This document shows, one piece after another, positions 1 through 7,555 of a stretch of DNA of 64,000 bases. Within the stretch, counting starts at the first letter, position 1; each line of letters starts with the position of its first letter. This stretch comes from Phycisphaeraceae bacterium (lineage in GTDB: Bacteria; Planctomycetota; Phycisphaerae; Phycisphaerales; Phycisphaeraceae), in the NCBI GenBank assembly GCA_029260595.1, contig JAJDCY010000021.1, positions 1 to 64,000 on the forward strand, given 5' to 3'. Position numbers and translations under genes: made by a program. The notes below the pieces were generated by a model that saw nothing but the letters and a program-made list of their open reading frames with translations, was not told the origin of the DNA and ran no database searches.

Positions 1-687
1 GTTCGCCCCGGTCAACACCAGCCCGCCCGTGCCCTCGGCACGCAGCGTCGCGGCGTTGGTGAAGCTCTGAGTCACATCCGGGTCGATCGTCAGGGTCTGG
101 TCGCCCTGGGCCAGGATCGTCCCGTTATTGATCATCCCGCCGACGCCGGTCAATAACTGGCCTGCACCGCGGATCGTGTGGTCAGCTCCGTTGACCATCA
201 CGTCACCGTCAGCGCCGTTGCGCAGCAGGTTCGCCGTTGTGTTACTCATCACGATCTCGCCCGATCCACTCAAGGTACTCCCACCGTCGACCCGCAGGGT
301 CGTGGTGTGCCCAGTCGAGTTGATCGTGACCAGCCCCTGATTGGTCAGCCCGGCCGCACCGCCGATGGTTAAGCTGGTATTGTTTCCCACAATAAGGTGG
401 TCACTCGCATCGACCGTCACCGAGTTCACGGTCGCGTTGATATTCAGCGTGACGACCGAGTTTGCCAGGTCACCGTTGTCGATCAGCACGTCCGACGCGG
501 CGTTGGGCAGGACGGCTGGGTTCCAGTTGCCGGCAACGTTCCATAAACCTGTCCCGCCATCCCAGTCGGCCGCCTGAGCCGCGGGCGAATACCCCGCTGA
601 AACTACCAATGCGACCGCAGCCGCGACCTTCCGGGCCCGGGCACTAGTGACACCGCGGCGTACTTTTCGGTGAGCGCGTAACGACAT
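1..687 (-). CDS. secreted beta-helix / autotransporter-like protein, C-terminus cut off by window edge
   Basis: The first 229 codons of a longer minus-strand gene are present; the rest lies beyond position 1. The ATG at 687 follows a strong GGAGGG Shine-Dalgarno. The N-terminus is basic (MSLRAHRKVRRG), then has a hydrophobic stretch AAAVALVVSAGY and an Ala-rich AQA-ADW cleavage region, so it should be exported. Next comes a DWDGGTGLWNVAGNWNP segment, typical of planctomycete autotransporter-associated or PEP-CTERM-type proteins, followed by short Gly/Asn/Thr-rich strands (LTNQGLVTINSTG, GMINNGTILAQG) that look like right-handed beta-helix rungs. A surface or extracellular role is inferred. 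Which sorting or barrel domain ends the protein cannot be seen. Confidence 0.72.
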   Translation of the reverse strand, partial: MSLRAHRKVRRGVTSARARKVAAAVALVVSAGYSPAAQAADWDGGTGLWNVAGNWNPAVLPNAASDVLIDNGDLANSVVTLNINATVNSVTVDASDHLIVGNNTSLTIGGAAGLTNQGLVTINSTGHTTTLRVDGGSTLSGSGEIVMSNTTANLLRNGADGDVMVNGADHTIRGAGQLLTGVGGMINNGTILAQGDQTLTIDPDVTQSFTNAATLRAEGTGGLVLTGAN

Positions 688-798
688 GACAATCCCTCCA
701 TCTCTACCTAGCAGGCAGAACGGTTAAACAAACCGACTTCGTCTTTCACCCACGCGAAAACGGAGGGATTCTCCCCCTTCCGAGTCCGCGCTAACTCA

Positions 799-826
799 AC
801 TCTAACCCGAAAATACCTAATTGCAA
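799..826 (-). promoter_or_regulatory. possible promoter for the beta-helix protein gene
   Basis: On the minus strand TTGCAA (821-826) and TAGAGT (799-804) are separated by 16 nt in an AT-rich stretch that stands out from the GC-rich surroundings. Each box matches 4 of 6 consensus positions. It would give a leader of about 105 nt before the ATG at 687. Inference from pattern only. Confidence 0.3.
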
Positions 827-927
827 AGAAAATAAGGCAGTTTCACACCAATTTTGCTTTGATAATCCCCCCCCAAAGCCACACCAACACCAACCTCGCC
901 CCCCTGCCTGGCGATGCGATCCTCCTC

Positions 928-2035
928 TTATGCCCGCTCCTTGGCCCGCCGCCGCAGTTCCGCGTCGATGAAGCCGCCGAGGTCGCCGTCGAGTACCCGT
1001 TGAGGGTTGCCCATCTCGAAGTTGGTCCGGTGGTCCTTCACCCGGTTGTCATACAGGACGTAGCTGCGGATCTGGGTGCCCCAGCCCATATCCAGTTTGC
1101 CGCCGGTAACGGCGGTGAGTTCGGCCTGGCGTTTTTGCTCCTCGATGACTTCGAGTTTGCCTTTGAGGATGGCGATGGCTTTGCGTTTGTTTTGTTCGAG
1201 TTTTCGCTCAGCCGAGCAGACGATCATGATGTTGGTCGGCTTATGCACCAAACGAACGGCTGTGGCGAGTTTGTTGACGTTCTGTCCGCCGGGGCCGGAC
1301 GATCGAGCAAAAGGGGTGATTTCGATCTCGTTCTCGTCGACCTCGAGTTCCCCGTCGTCGTCAAACTCGGGCACAACGTCCACGGCTGCGAAGCTGGTCT
1401 GCCGCTTGCCCTGGGCATTGAACGGCGAGACGCGTGCCAGCCGGTGCGTCCCGCGCTCGGCTGACAGATACCCGTAGGCCATCGGCCCGCGCACCCACAG
1501 CGTGACGTCTTTGAGCCCGGCCTCTTCGCCGACGGTCTTGTTGATCTCGGTGACAGCCCAATCCATCGACTCGAAGTAGTGCAGGTACATCCGCAGGAGC
1601 ATCTCGGTCCAGTCCTGCGCCTCGGTCCCACCCTCGCGCGAATAGATTGATAGGTACACGTTGCGGTGGTCGTGCTTGCCGGACAGCAGTGACAGCGAAT
1701 CGATCCGGTCCAGCCGTGTGATCAGCCCGTCGATCTGATCGTCGACTTCCTCACGTGTGTCGGCGTCATCGGCCTCCTCGGCCATCTCCCACAGCAGTGC
1801 AAGGTCGTCGACGGCCCGCTGGACCTCGCGGATCGGGTCGATCTGCGCTTTGATAGTTTTGAGTTCCGCAACCACGCGGTTCGCGCTTGACGGGTCATCC
1901 CAAAATCCGGGATCGCCCATCAGCGCTTCGAGTTCTTTGAGACGCTCCGCTTTCTGATCGCAGTTAAAGAGAGTCGCGGGTGGTCAAGACCCGCGCCTGC
2001 ATGTCGGTGATAATCCCGGGGATGTTCTCATGCAT
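928..2035 (-). CDS. prfB: peptide chain release factor 2, made by +1 programmed frameshift
   Basis: RF2 releases finished peptides at UGA and UAA codons. The main reading frame holds the RF2 tripeptide SPF (in VSPFNAQGKRQ) and the catalytic GGQ loop (SSGPGGQNVNK). The N-terminus lies in another frame: ATG at 2035 opens 23 codons ending RDSL, then TAA (1964-1966). Skipping one base at CTT-T-AAC joins them as RDSL-NCDQKAERLKELEALMGDPGFW, which matches the position and flavour of the E. coli join and gives 368 residues (E. coli 365). The ATG overlaps the stop of the upstream aminotransferase (ATGCATGA), so the two are probably translationally coupled. Most known sites use UGA; here it is UAA and no clear SD-like enhancer precedes it. 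Calling the gene from the internal ATG at 1920 would drop 38 residues. Confidence 0.9.
1963..1969 (-). promoter_or_regulatory. RF2 +1 frameshift site CTTTAAC (UAA variant)
   Basis: Minus-strand CTT TAA C ends the 23-codon upstream frame. A +1 slip of the Leu tRNA gives CTT-AAC and enters the main prfB frame. The canonical site is CTT TGA C. Because UAA is read by both RF1 and RF2, feedback on RF2 level would be expected to be weaker than at UGA (inference). No AGGGGG-type element sits 3 nt upstream; the preceding bases are CCCGCGACT. Confidence 0.75.
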
Positions 2036-3236
2036 CGTCGAGTCCTTCCAGAAACGCCTCGATCCGGTCCACGCCCTTGTCGATCTGTTCCATCGCAGCC
2101 GCAAAGCTCAGCCGCACGTGGGCCGGCGCGCCGAAGTCCTCGCCCGGCACGACCGCGACCTTGGCGTGATCCAATAGTGACGACGCGAAGTCCGATGCGC
2201 TGCGAATCACTTTCCCGGCCGGATCAGCCTTGCCGAACGCGGCCTGCGAAACATCCGGGAACACGTAAAACGCGCCCGACGGTTTCGCACACACCACCCC
2301 GGGCATCGCGGACAGCCGCGCGTGCGTGTGCTCGGCCCGCTCGGCGAACGCCTTTCGCATCGACTCGACCGCGTCCTGCGGCCCGTGCAGCGCTGCCCGC
2401 ACAGCCGGGAGGCAGAAGCTGGTGATGTTCGAGGTCATCTGGCTTTGCAGCTTGCTCATCGCGGCGATCACGTCGGCCGGGCCGATCGTGAAACCGACCC
2501 GCCAGCCGGTCATCGCGTAGGTCTTGCTTAGACAATTAAACGTGATCGTGCGCTCGGTGACGGCCGGGTGAAGCCCGGCGAAGCTGACGAACGGGTGCGC
2601 GCCAAACACCAGCCGCTCGTAGATCTCATCAGAGAAAACCAGCAACTGCGGGTGCTCGGCCACCACGGTTGCCAGGGCCTTGAGCTCGTCCGGGCTGTAC
2701 ATCGCGCCGGTCGGGTTGCTGGGTGAGTTGATCACCAACACGCGGCTGCGCGGGGTGATCGCGGCGGTGAGTTGTTCGGGGGTGATTTTGAAACCGTCCG
2801 CGGCGCGGCTTTGGATGACCTCGACGCTTGCCCCGGCCAGCTTGGCCTGCTCCGGGTAGCTGACCCAGTACGGAGAGGGTAGGAGCACCTCGTCGCCGGG
2901 GTTGCACACCGCGGCAAACGCGAGGTACAGCGCGTGCTTGCCGCCGCAAGAGATCACGACGTTCTCGGGCTCAGCCTTGAACCCGTGGCGGTCGTTCATG
3001 TACTCGGCGACGGCTTGGCGCGCATCGGGCGTGCCGGCGACGGGCTGGTACTTGGTCACGCCGGTGTCGAGCGCGTCGCGTGCGGCCTGTTTGATGTGGT
3101 CGGGCGTATCAAAATCGGGTTCGCCGGCACCCAAGCCGACCACGTCGACCCCGGCCGCCTTCATGGCCTTGCTCTTGGCCGTCACCGCGAGCGTGCTCGA
3201 CGGCCTCATCGCATTGACCCGATCCGACAATCGCAT
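2028..3236 (-). CDS. class I pyridoxal-phosphate aminotransferase (aspartate aminotransferase-like)
   Basis: A 402-residue fold-type I aminotransferase that probably transfers amino groups between aspartate (or an aromatic/prephenate substrate) and 2-oxoglutarate. The start MRLSDRVNAM is the usual beginning of the AspC/AAT-Ib group; a longer frame to 3317 adds 27 residues that look non-native. Seen motifs: GLGAGEPDFDTP near the N-terminus, NSPSNPTGAMYS, the FSDEIYE aspartate/tyrosine block, and the PLP-lysine motif SKTYAMTGWRVGF. The stop overlaps the start of prfB, suggesting a two-gene operon. Exact substrate is not decidable from sequence; tyrA lies elsewhere in the window, so a role in tyrosine or phenylalanine synthesis is possible. 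Confidence 0.9.
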   Translation of the reverse strand: MRLSDRVNAMRPSSTLAVTAKSKAMKAAGVDVVGLGAGEPDFDTPDHIKQAARDALDTGVTKYQPVAGTPDARQAVAEYMNDRHGFKAEPENVVISCGGKHALYLAFAAVCNPGDEVLLPSPYWVSYPEQAKLAGASVEVIQSRAADGFKITPEQLTAAITPRSRVLVINSPSNPTGAMYSPDELKALATVVAEHPQLLVFSDEIYERLVFGAHPFVSFAGLHPAVTERTITFNCLSKTYAMTGWRVGFTIGPADVIAAMSKLQSQMTSNITSFCLPAVRAALHGPQDAVESMRKAFAERAEHTHARLSAMPGVVCAKPSGAFYVFPDVSQAAFGKADPAGKVIRSASDFASSLLDHAKVAVVPGEDFGAPAHVRLSFAAAMEQIDKGVDRIEAFLEGLDDA

Positions 3237-3431
3237 GCTCGCCCGGCCTTTCCGTAACCGCTCGGCCAAGTCGTTCGGCCGATGCGCGGCGCAGCGTAGC
3301 AAGCGGTCGGTGCCCAATCAAAATGGCGCGCATCGACCGTGTCGCCGCCGCTTCCCCGCATTGCACCGCGGCCCTAGAATGACCGGGTTCCGCCGACGCG
3401 CCACTACTCACAGCCGACCACGGGGACCGCC

Positions 3432-4037
3432 ATGACCAAACCCAAGGCTCACGCAATCCGTATCGTCGCGATCTCCGGCAGCGTTCGCCCGGGTAGCTAC
3501 ACCGCGATGGCACTGGCGATTGCCGCGAGTGAAGCCGCGAAGCACCCGGGCGTAACCGTCGAGTCCTTCGACCCTGCCGACCTGGACCTGGCCTTGCCCG
3601 GCACCGGCACCGACCCGTCGCCATCGTTGCAAAAACTCACCGTTGCGGTTGAGTCCGCGACGGGCCTGTTGCTGGCTACGCCCGAGTATCACGGCAGCTA
3701 CAGCAGTGTGATCAAGTTGGTAATCGACAACCTTGGGTACCCCTCAACGCTGTCGGGCAAACCGATCGCGCTGCTGGGCGTTGCCGGTGGCCAACTCGGT
3801 GCGATCAAAGCGATGGAGCACCTGCGTAGCGTCTGCTCGCATGTCGGCGCACTGGTGCTGCCCGGCCCGGTTTCGATTCCCTCCGTTCACAAAGCGTTCG
3901 ACGAGCAGGGCAACTGCATTGATGAGACGGCCGACCGGCACATCCGTCGTGCCGCTAACAACCTGATCGAATACATCCACAACCACATCTGCCCCAAAGC
4001 CGCGCTCGAAGAGATGGCCCGCCAGGCCGCATCGTGA
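3432..4037 (+). CDS. NADPH-dependent FMN reductase family protein
   Basis: A 201-residue flavodoxin-like protein. The phosphate-binding loop is visible at the N-terminus (VAISGSVRPGSYTAMAL), followed by LLATPEYHGSYSSVIKLVIDN and GKPIALLGVAGGQLGAIKAMEHL, the standard signature blocks of the NADPH_FMN_red family (azoreductase/chromate reductase type). It should reduce flavins, quinones or azo compounds in the cytoplasm using NAD(P)H. It sits 25 nt before a pirin gene on the same strand, so the pair is probably co-transcribed and may respond to redox or quinone stress (inference). Substrate unknown. Confidence 0.88.
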   Translation: MTKPKAHAIRIVAISGSVRPGSYTAMALAIAASEAAKHPGVTVESFDPADLDLALPGTGTDPSPSLQKLTVAVESATGLLLATPEYHGSYSSVIKLVIDNLGYPSTLSGKPIALLGVAGGQLGAIKAMEHLRSVCSHVGALVLPGPVSIPSVHKAFDEQGNCIDETADRHIRRAANNLIEYIHNHICPKAALEEMARQAAS

Positions 4038-4062
4038 CCCGCGATCCTTCGCAGGGAAACCC

Positions 4063-4761
4063 ATGACAACGATCCGACCCGGCAACCAACGCGGCCACTT
4101 CGACCACGGTTGGCTGGATACGTATCACTCGTTCTCGTTCGGCGAATACCACGACCGCGACCACATGGGCTATAGCTGCCTGCGTGTGCTCAATGAGGAT
4201 CGCATTTCGCCCGGCCAGGGCTTCGGCACACACCCACACCGCGATATGGAGATCATCACCTATGTGATGGCCGGCGCACTTGAGCACCGTGACAGCATGG
4301 GTAACACGGAAACCATCCGCGCCGGGCAACTGCAATACATGGGCGCGGGGACCGGCGTCACACACAGCGAGTACAACCCGTCCGACACCGAAGCAGTCCA
4401 CCTAATCCAAGTCTGGATCATCCCGAGCGAGCGCGGGCTCGACCCGGCCTACAGTCAGGTTGCTGCCGTCGATGAGAAAGAGCCTGGCCGGTTCACCCTC
4501 GTCGCGTGCGGCCGCGACAAAGCCGCGCCCATCACCGTCCGTCAAGATGCGAGATTGTTGCTAGCCCGTATCGACGCGGATAATCCGGCGACTTACGAAT
4601 CGGACCCCGCGCGCCACCTGTGGCTGCAGGTCACCCGTGGCACACTCGCTCTGGGCGAACACACACTCACCGCCGGCGACGGCGCCGCGATCACCGAAGA
4701 AACCCGCATCTCGCTAACGGCATCATCCCCCGCAGAGGCGCTGCTGTTCGATATGCCCTAG
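4063..4761 (+). CDS. pirin family protein (bicupin, YhhW-like)
   Basis: A 232-residue bicupin. The N-terminal pirin signature is clear: RGHFDHGWLDTYHSFSFGEY, then the metal-binding His block FGTHPHRDMEIITYV with GTGVTHSEYN downstream, where three His and one Glu bind iron. Some members oxidise quercetin, others act as regulators; which applies here is unknown. The C-terminal cupin half (LLLARIDADNP to the end) is the degenerate one, as usual. It follows the FMN reductase gene by 25 nt. Its stop codon overlaps the stop of the convergent transporter gene by four bases. Confidence 0.9.
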   Translation: MTTIRPGNQRGHFDHGWLDTYHSFSFGEYHDRDHMGYSCLRVLNEDRISPGQGFGTHPHRDMEIITYVMAGALEHRDSMGNTETIRAGQLQYMGAGTGVTHSEYNPSDTEAVHLIQVWIIPSERGLDPAYSQVAAVDEKEPGRFTLVACGRDKAAPITVRQDARLLLARIDADNPATYESDPARHLWLQVTRGTLALGEHTLTAGDGAAITEETRISLTASSPAEALLFDMP

Positions 4762-5600
4762 CCCGCCTGCGCCGATCGACTGCTCTCTTCTCGATCCGCA
4801 TCGTGCTCGGCTGCGTGATCCAACCGCAGATACCCGCTCAGCCACCGTGTTCCGAGATAGAACGGCAGGGTGTCGACCAGCGCCGCGACGAGTTTAAATA
4901 GATACCCCGACCAGATGAACACCAATAACTGCCGCGCGATCGGTTCGTCCGCTTCGATCGGTAACGCCCGCGCATAGAAGTGCGTGATCAGGATCACCGC
5001 TGTCGTGTCGACCAATTGACTCACCAGCGTCGACCCGTTGTTGCGCAGCCAGAGGTGTTTGCCGCGCGTCAGCCGTTTCCAGAAGTGGAACACATACACG
5101 TCGATGAACTGGGCGGCGAGGTACGCGATCATCGACGCGGCCACGGCCCCGAACGCCAGGTGTTTAACCTCGAAGAACACGCGCCCGTGCTCACCAACGA
5201 ACGGCAAGCCGGTTGCCGGATCGATCGGCGGGTGTGGGGGCAGCGCCGCGCCCAGCCAGAGGATGAAGATCACCCAGAGGTTCAGTGCCAGCCCGACCCA
5301 CACGACCAGATTCGCCCGCTTCCGCCCGTACAACTCGCTGATAAAGTCGGTGCAGAGGAAGGTGATCGGGTATGGCAGGACGCCGACCGCGACCACAAGC
5401 GGTACGCTCAACCCCCACAGCTCGAACGACAGGTCCAGGAACCGGGTGATCCCGAGCAGGTTGAGCATCGCCAACGTGCCGAGGAACAGCCCCGCCAGCA
5501 CCAAGAACACCCGCTCGCGACGCTCGTGCAGCCATGCCGGCACCGCCTCGGGTCGAGCCTGCGCACCAACTGTGGCCGGGCTGTTCGCTGGGTCTGTCAT
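4758..5600 (-). CDS. yhhQ: queuosine precursor transporter (VUT / YhhQ family)
   Basis: A 280-residue inner-membrane protein with about six predicted hydrophobic segments. The family core motif PYPITFLCTDFISELYGRKR is intact, followed by NLVVWVGLALNLWVIFILW and the later LAAQFIDVYVFHFWKR and STLVSQLVDTT blocks. YhhQ of E. coli imports preQ0/preQ1 for tRNA queuosine. The charged tails (first 25 and last 25 residues) are variable. Presence of an importer fits precursor salvage and is relevant to the odd QueD-like gene at 24601. Convergent with the pirin gene, divergent from the gene at 5742. Confidence 0.87.
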   Translation of the reverse strand: MTDPANSPATVGAQARPEAVPAWLHERRERVFLVLAGLFLGTLAMLNLLGITRFLDLSFELWGLSVPLVVAVGVLPYPITFLCTDFISELYGRKRANLVVWVGLALNLWVIFILWLGAALPPHPPIDPATGLPFVGEHGRVFFEVKHLAFGAVAASMIAYLAAQFIDVYVFHFWKRLTRGKHLWLRNNGSTLVSQLVDTTAVILITHFYARALPIEADEPIARQLLVFIWSGYLFKLVAALVDTLPFYLGTRWLSGYLRLDHAAEHDADREESSRSAQAG

Positions 5601-5741
5601 GAGAACTACGTCACCAATTCAGATCTCGCCAACGGTACTACTACGCCAAAGAGGTATACTACGGAAGCTCCGCACCGCGAGGCGTTCCGCCCGCAGAACC
5701 AACGGCGAACCGATCTGACCCCAAAAACAAGGGCCCGCTGG

Positions 5742-6452
5742 ATGGCAAGCAAAACTTCACGCCTACCGATCTACGACGGCGAGGGCGACCAGCTGATGGA
5801 AGAGAAGAAGCACGAAGCCATCGACCGGCTGATCATGCTCCCAGACGCTCGGCCGACCAAAACGCCGAACAACAAACCCCGGCTGCGAATCATGTGGGGG
5901 CAGCACCTGCTCGAAGACCTTCTCATCGGGCGATACCGGACCGTCGTGTGCGCCGTCAACGCCGACGACAACAGCCAGGGCATCATTGCCCACCTGGCCA
6001 CGCTCCTGCCGACCAGCCAGTGGGACAACGAATCGATCACCGCGCGTGCGCGCCAGTTCAGCGTCGGAGAGACCGTCAAGGTTCTTAAATACGACATGGA
6101 CTCCATCGAGGCGCTGGCATTGCTCCGCCCGCCGCAGCACGACCATCTCACCCTCGATGACCTGTCCAAAGGGTTCCAGATCGTTGCCGAGATGATCCGC
6201 CGCCGCTCGCAACGCCTACCGTCGGCGTCGGTCAGTTTTATGGGTGCCCGCTCCAACGCCCTGGCCGAGGAAATGGACGGGTACACCGGCGACCGCCCGA
6301 GCCTCGAAACCGTTCTGAAGATCATGTACAGCTCCGGCTACACGGGCGACGTGTACCCTACGCCCGCGATGTGGGCGGCCGCCCCGACGGCTGTCTATGC
6401 CCGCTACCCGTTCCCGCCGTCGCTTGAAGCGATGCGTCACGGAGGGTCATGA
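5742..6452 (+). CDS. conserved-looking protein of unknown function, 236 aa
   Basis: I do not recognise this protein. The start MASKTSRLPIYDGEGDQLMEEKK at 5742 is chosen because upstream in-frame sequence is antisense to the transporter gene and has no coding character. The protein is soluble, with no signal or membrane segment. Notable parts: a DARPTKTPNNKPRLRIMWGQ basic stretch, HLLEDLLIGRYRTVVCAVNADDNSQGIIAHLA, which reads like a compact alpha/beta core, and a C-terminal SSGYTGDVYPTPAMW segment. A TATACT hexamer (5655-5660) precedes it without a convincing -35. A gene is supported by consistent codon use and amino-acid composition across its length. Confidence 0.7.
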   Translation: MASKTSRLPIYDGEGDQLMEEKKHEAIDRLIMLPDARPTKTPNNKPRLRIMWGQHLLEDLLIGRYRTVVCAVNADDNSQGIIAHLATLLPTSQWDNESITARARQFSVGETVKVLKYDMDSIEALALLRPPQHDHLTLDDLSKGFQIVAEMIRRRSQRLPSASVSFMGARSNALAEEMDGYTGDRPSLETVLKIMYSSGYTGDVYPTPAMWAAAPTAVYARYPFPPSLEAMRHGGS

Positions 6453-6565
6453 TCGCACGCTCGCGCCGATCGGCCGAAATCGCTGCTGGCGTAGTTCAAT
6501 AAGGGAGTTAGGATTTCCATGCCGACCCGCCTACAATACCAAGTGCGTGCGGCGATTCTGAAACG

Positions 6566-6571
6566 TATAAT
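6566..6571 (+). promoter_or_regulatory. possible -10 element TATAAT upstream of the Minf_1886-type gene
   Basis: A perfect TATAAT hexamer lies 46 nt before the start at 6618, in an AT-richer part of a 165-nt intergenic stretch. No good -35 box is visible 16-18 nt upstream. Confidence 0.35.
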
Positions 6572-6617
6572 TCAATGCTGTCCGCACTGAGCTACGATAG
6601 GGGAAGAGACCAGCGGT

Positions 6618-7004
6618 ATGCCCAAGGATCAGCTACAACTCGTCCGCTCATCCAAGTATCCGTTTGATGCGTTTTTGTTCGTGCAGCGCGGGCTGGATTA
6701 CACCGTCCGGCGGATCCACGGCGACCCGGCATCCGCGCAGGACGCGGCCAATCGCCACGTCAGCGGCCAGTCCCTTTGCAACGGTCTGCGTGACTACGCG
6801 CTGCAGCAATACGGACTGCTTGCCCGGGCCGTCCTCGGGCACTGGCGGATCCACAGCAGCGAGGACTTCGGCCACATTGTCTTCGCGCTCGTCGACGCCG
6901 GCTTGATGCACAAAACCGACGACGATTCGATCGACGATTTCATCGGCGTTTATGAGTTCGACGAGGCGTTCGCCCCGGAGTTGCAACTCAGTAAGAAAAA
7001 CTAG
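6618..7004 (+). CDS. Minf_1886 family protein (Planctomycetes/Verrucomicrobia-restricted)
   Basis: A 128-residue soluble protein matching my recollection of the Minf_1886 family, described only as restricted to the Planctomycetes-Verrucomicrobia group. Diagnostic stretches are YPFDAFLFVQRGLDYTVRR, HVSGQSLCNGLRDYALQQYG, LLARAVLGHWRIHSSEDFG and HIVFALVDAGLMHKTDDDS, with an acidic DDFIGVYEFDEAF near the end. Function is unknown. The start ATG at 6618 follows a GGGGAAGAG ribosome-binding region. The 61-residue coiled-coil gene follows 83 nt downstream on the same strand, so the two may share a transcript. Confidence 0.8.
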   Translation: MPKDQLQLVRSSKYPFDAFLFVQRGLDYTVRRIHGDPASAQDAANRHVSGQSLCNGLRDYALQQYGLLARAVLGHWRIHSSEDFGHIVFALVDAGLMHKTDDDSIDDFIGVYEFDEAFAPELQLSKKN

Positions 7005-7087
7005 ACGGCCCGTCGTTTCGCGGCAGCGGCCCGAACCGACGCGGGAGATATCACTCAACCAATCCCTTATGCTGGAGACAGATCCCC

Positions 7088-7273
7088 ATGAGCGAGGTCT
7101 ACAACCCGGAATCTGAAGCGTTCAAAGAGCTTGAATCACTCGAGATCGAGGCCCGCGAGTTGGCCCGCAAACGCGGCGCTGCCAAATCTTCGGCAGAGAA
7201 AAAAGTGCTCGAGCGCCAACTCGAAGAGGCGCATAAGCGGATCGAAGTGCTCAAGCGGAAACTCAAGCCCTAG
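7088..7273 (+). CDS. small coiled-coil protein, 61 aa, unknown function
   Basis: A short highly charged protein. After MSEVYNPESEAFKELESLEI almost every residue fits heptads (ELARKRGAAKSSAEKKVLER, QLEEAHKRIEVLKRKLKP), so a single long helix or helical hairpin is expected. ATG at 7088 has a GGAGA ribosome-binding site. It lies downstream of the Minf_1886-type gene. No family recognised; the good ribosome-binding site and clean helical composition are the evidence that it is real. Confidence 0.6.
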   Translation: MSEVYNPESEAFKELESLEIEARELARKRGAAKSSAEKKVLERQLEEAHKRIEVLKRKLKP

Positions 7274-7555
7274 CGATTTTATCGGGCCGCCGGGACGGCC
7301 GGCGCGAGTCACCGACCGGCCAACGCCTGACACCCATGGCTTGCTGCAATCGATCAGGGAGGGATACCACTGCCACGTCACACTGCGGCCAGAGCCGTTA
7401 CCAGAGGATTTATCGGAGCCTCAAGGCCGCGCAACGTGCCCCCGGACGCGCTCTAACTCTATTGTGTGGATGAACCGATGATTACCTGACAGGCCTGCGA
7501 TTTGGGGTAACATCGCCGACGCAGCCGCACGGTGCAACGCAGCACGGGTACCAGC

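Noticed and set aside
928-1920. RF2 starting at the internal ATG 1920
   Set aside because: It would lack 38 residues that match RF2; the upstream frame plus +1 shift explains the full protein.
4980-5741. Long upstream extension of the gene at 5742
   Set aside because: It is antisense to the queuosine-precursor transporter gene and has poor composition; the ATG at 5742 is the likely start.
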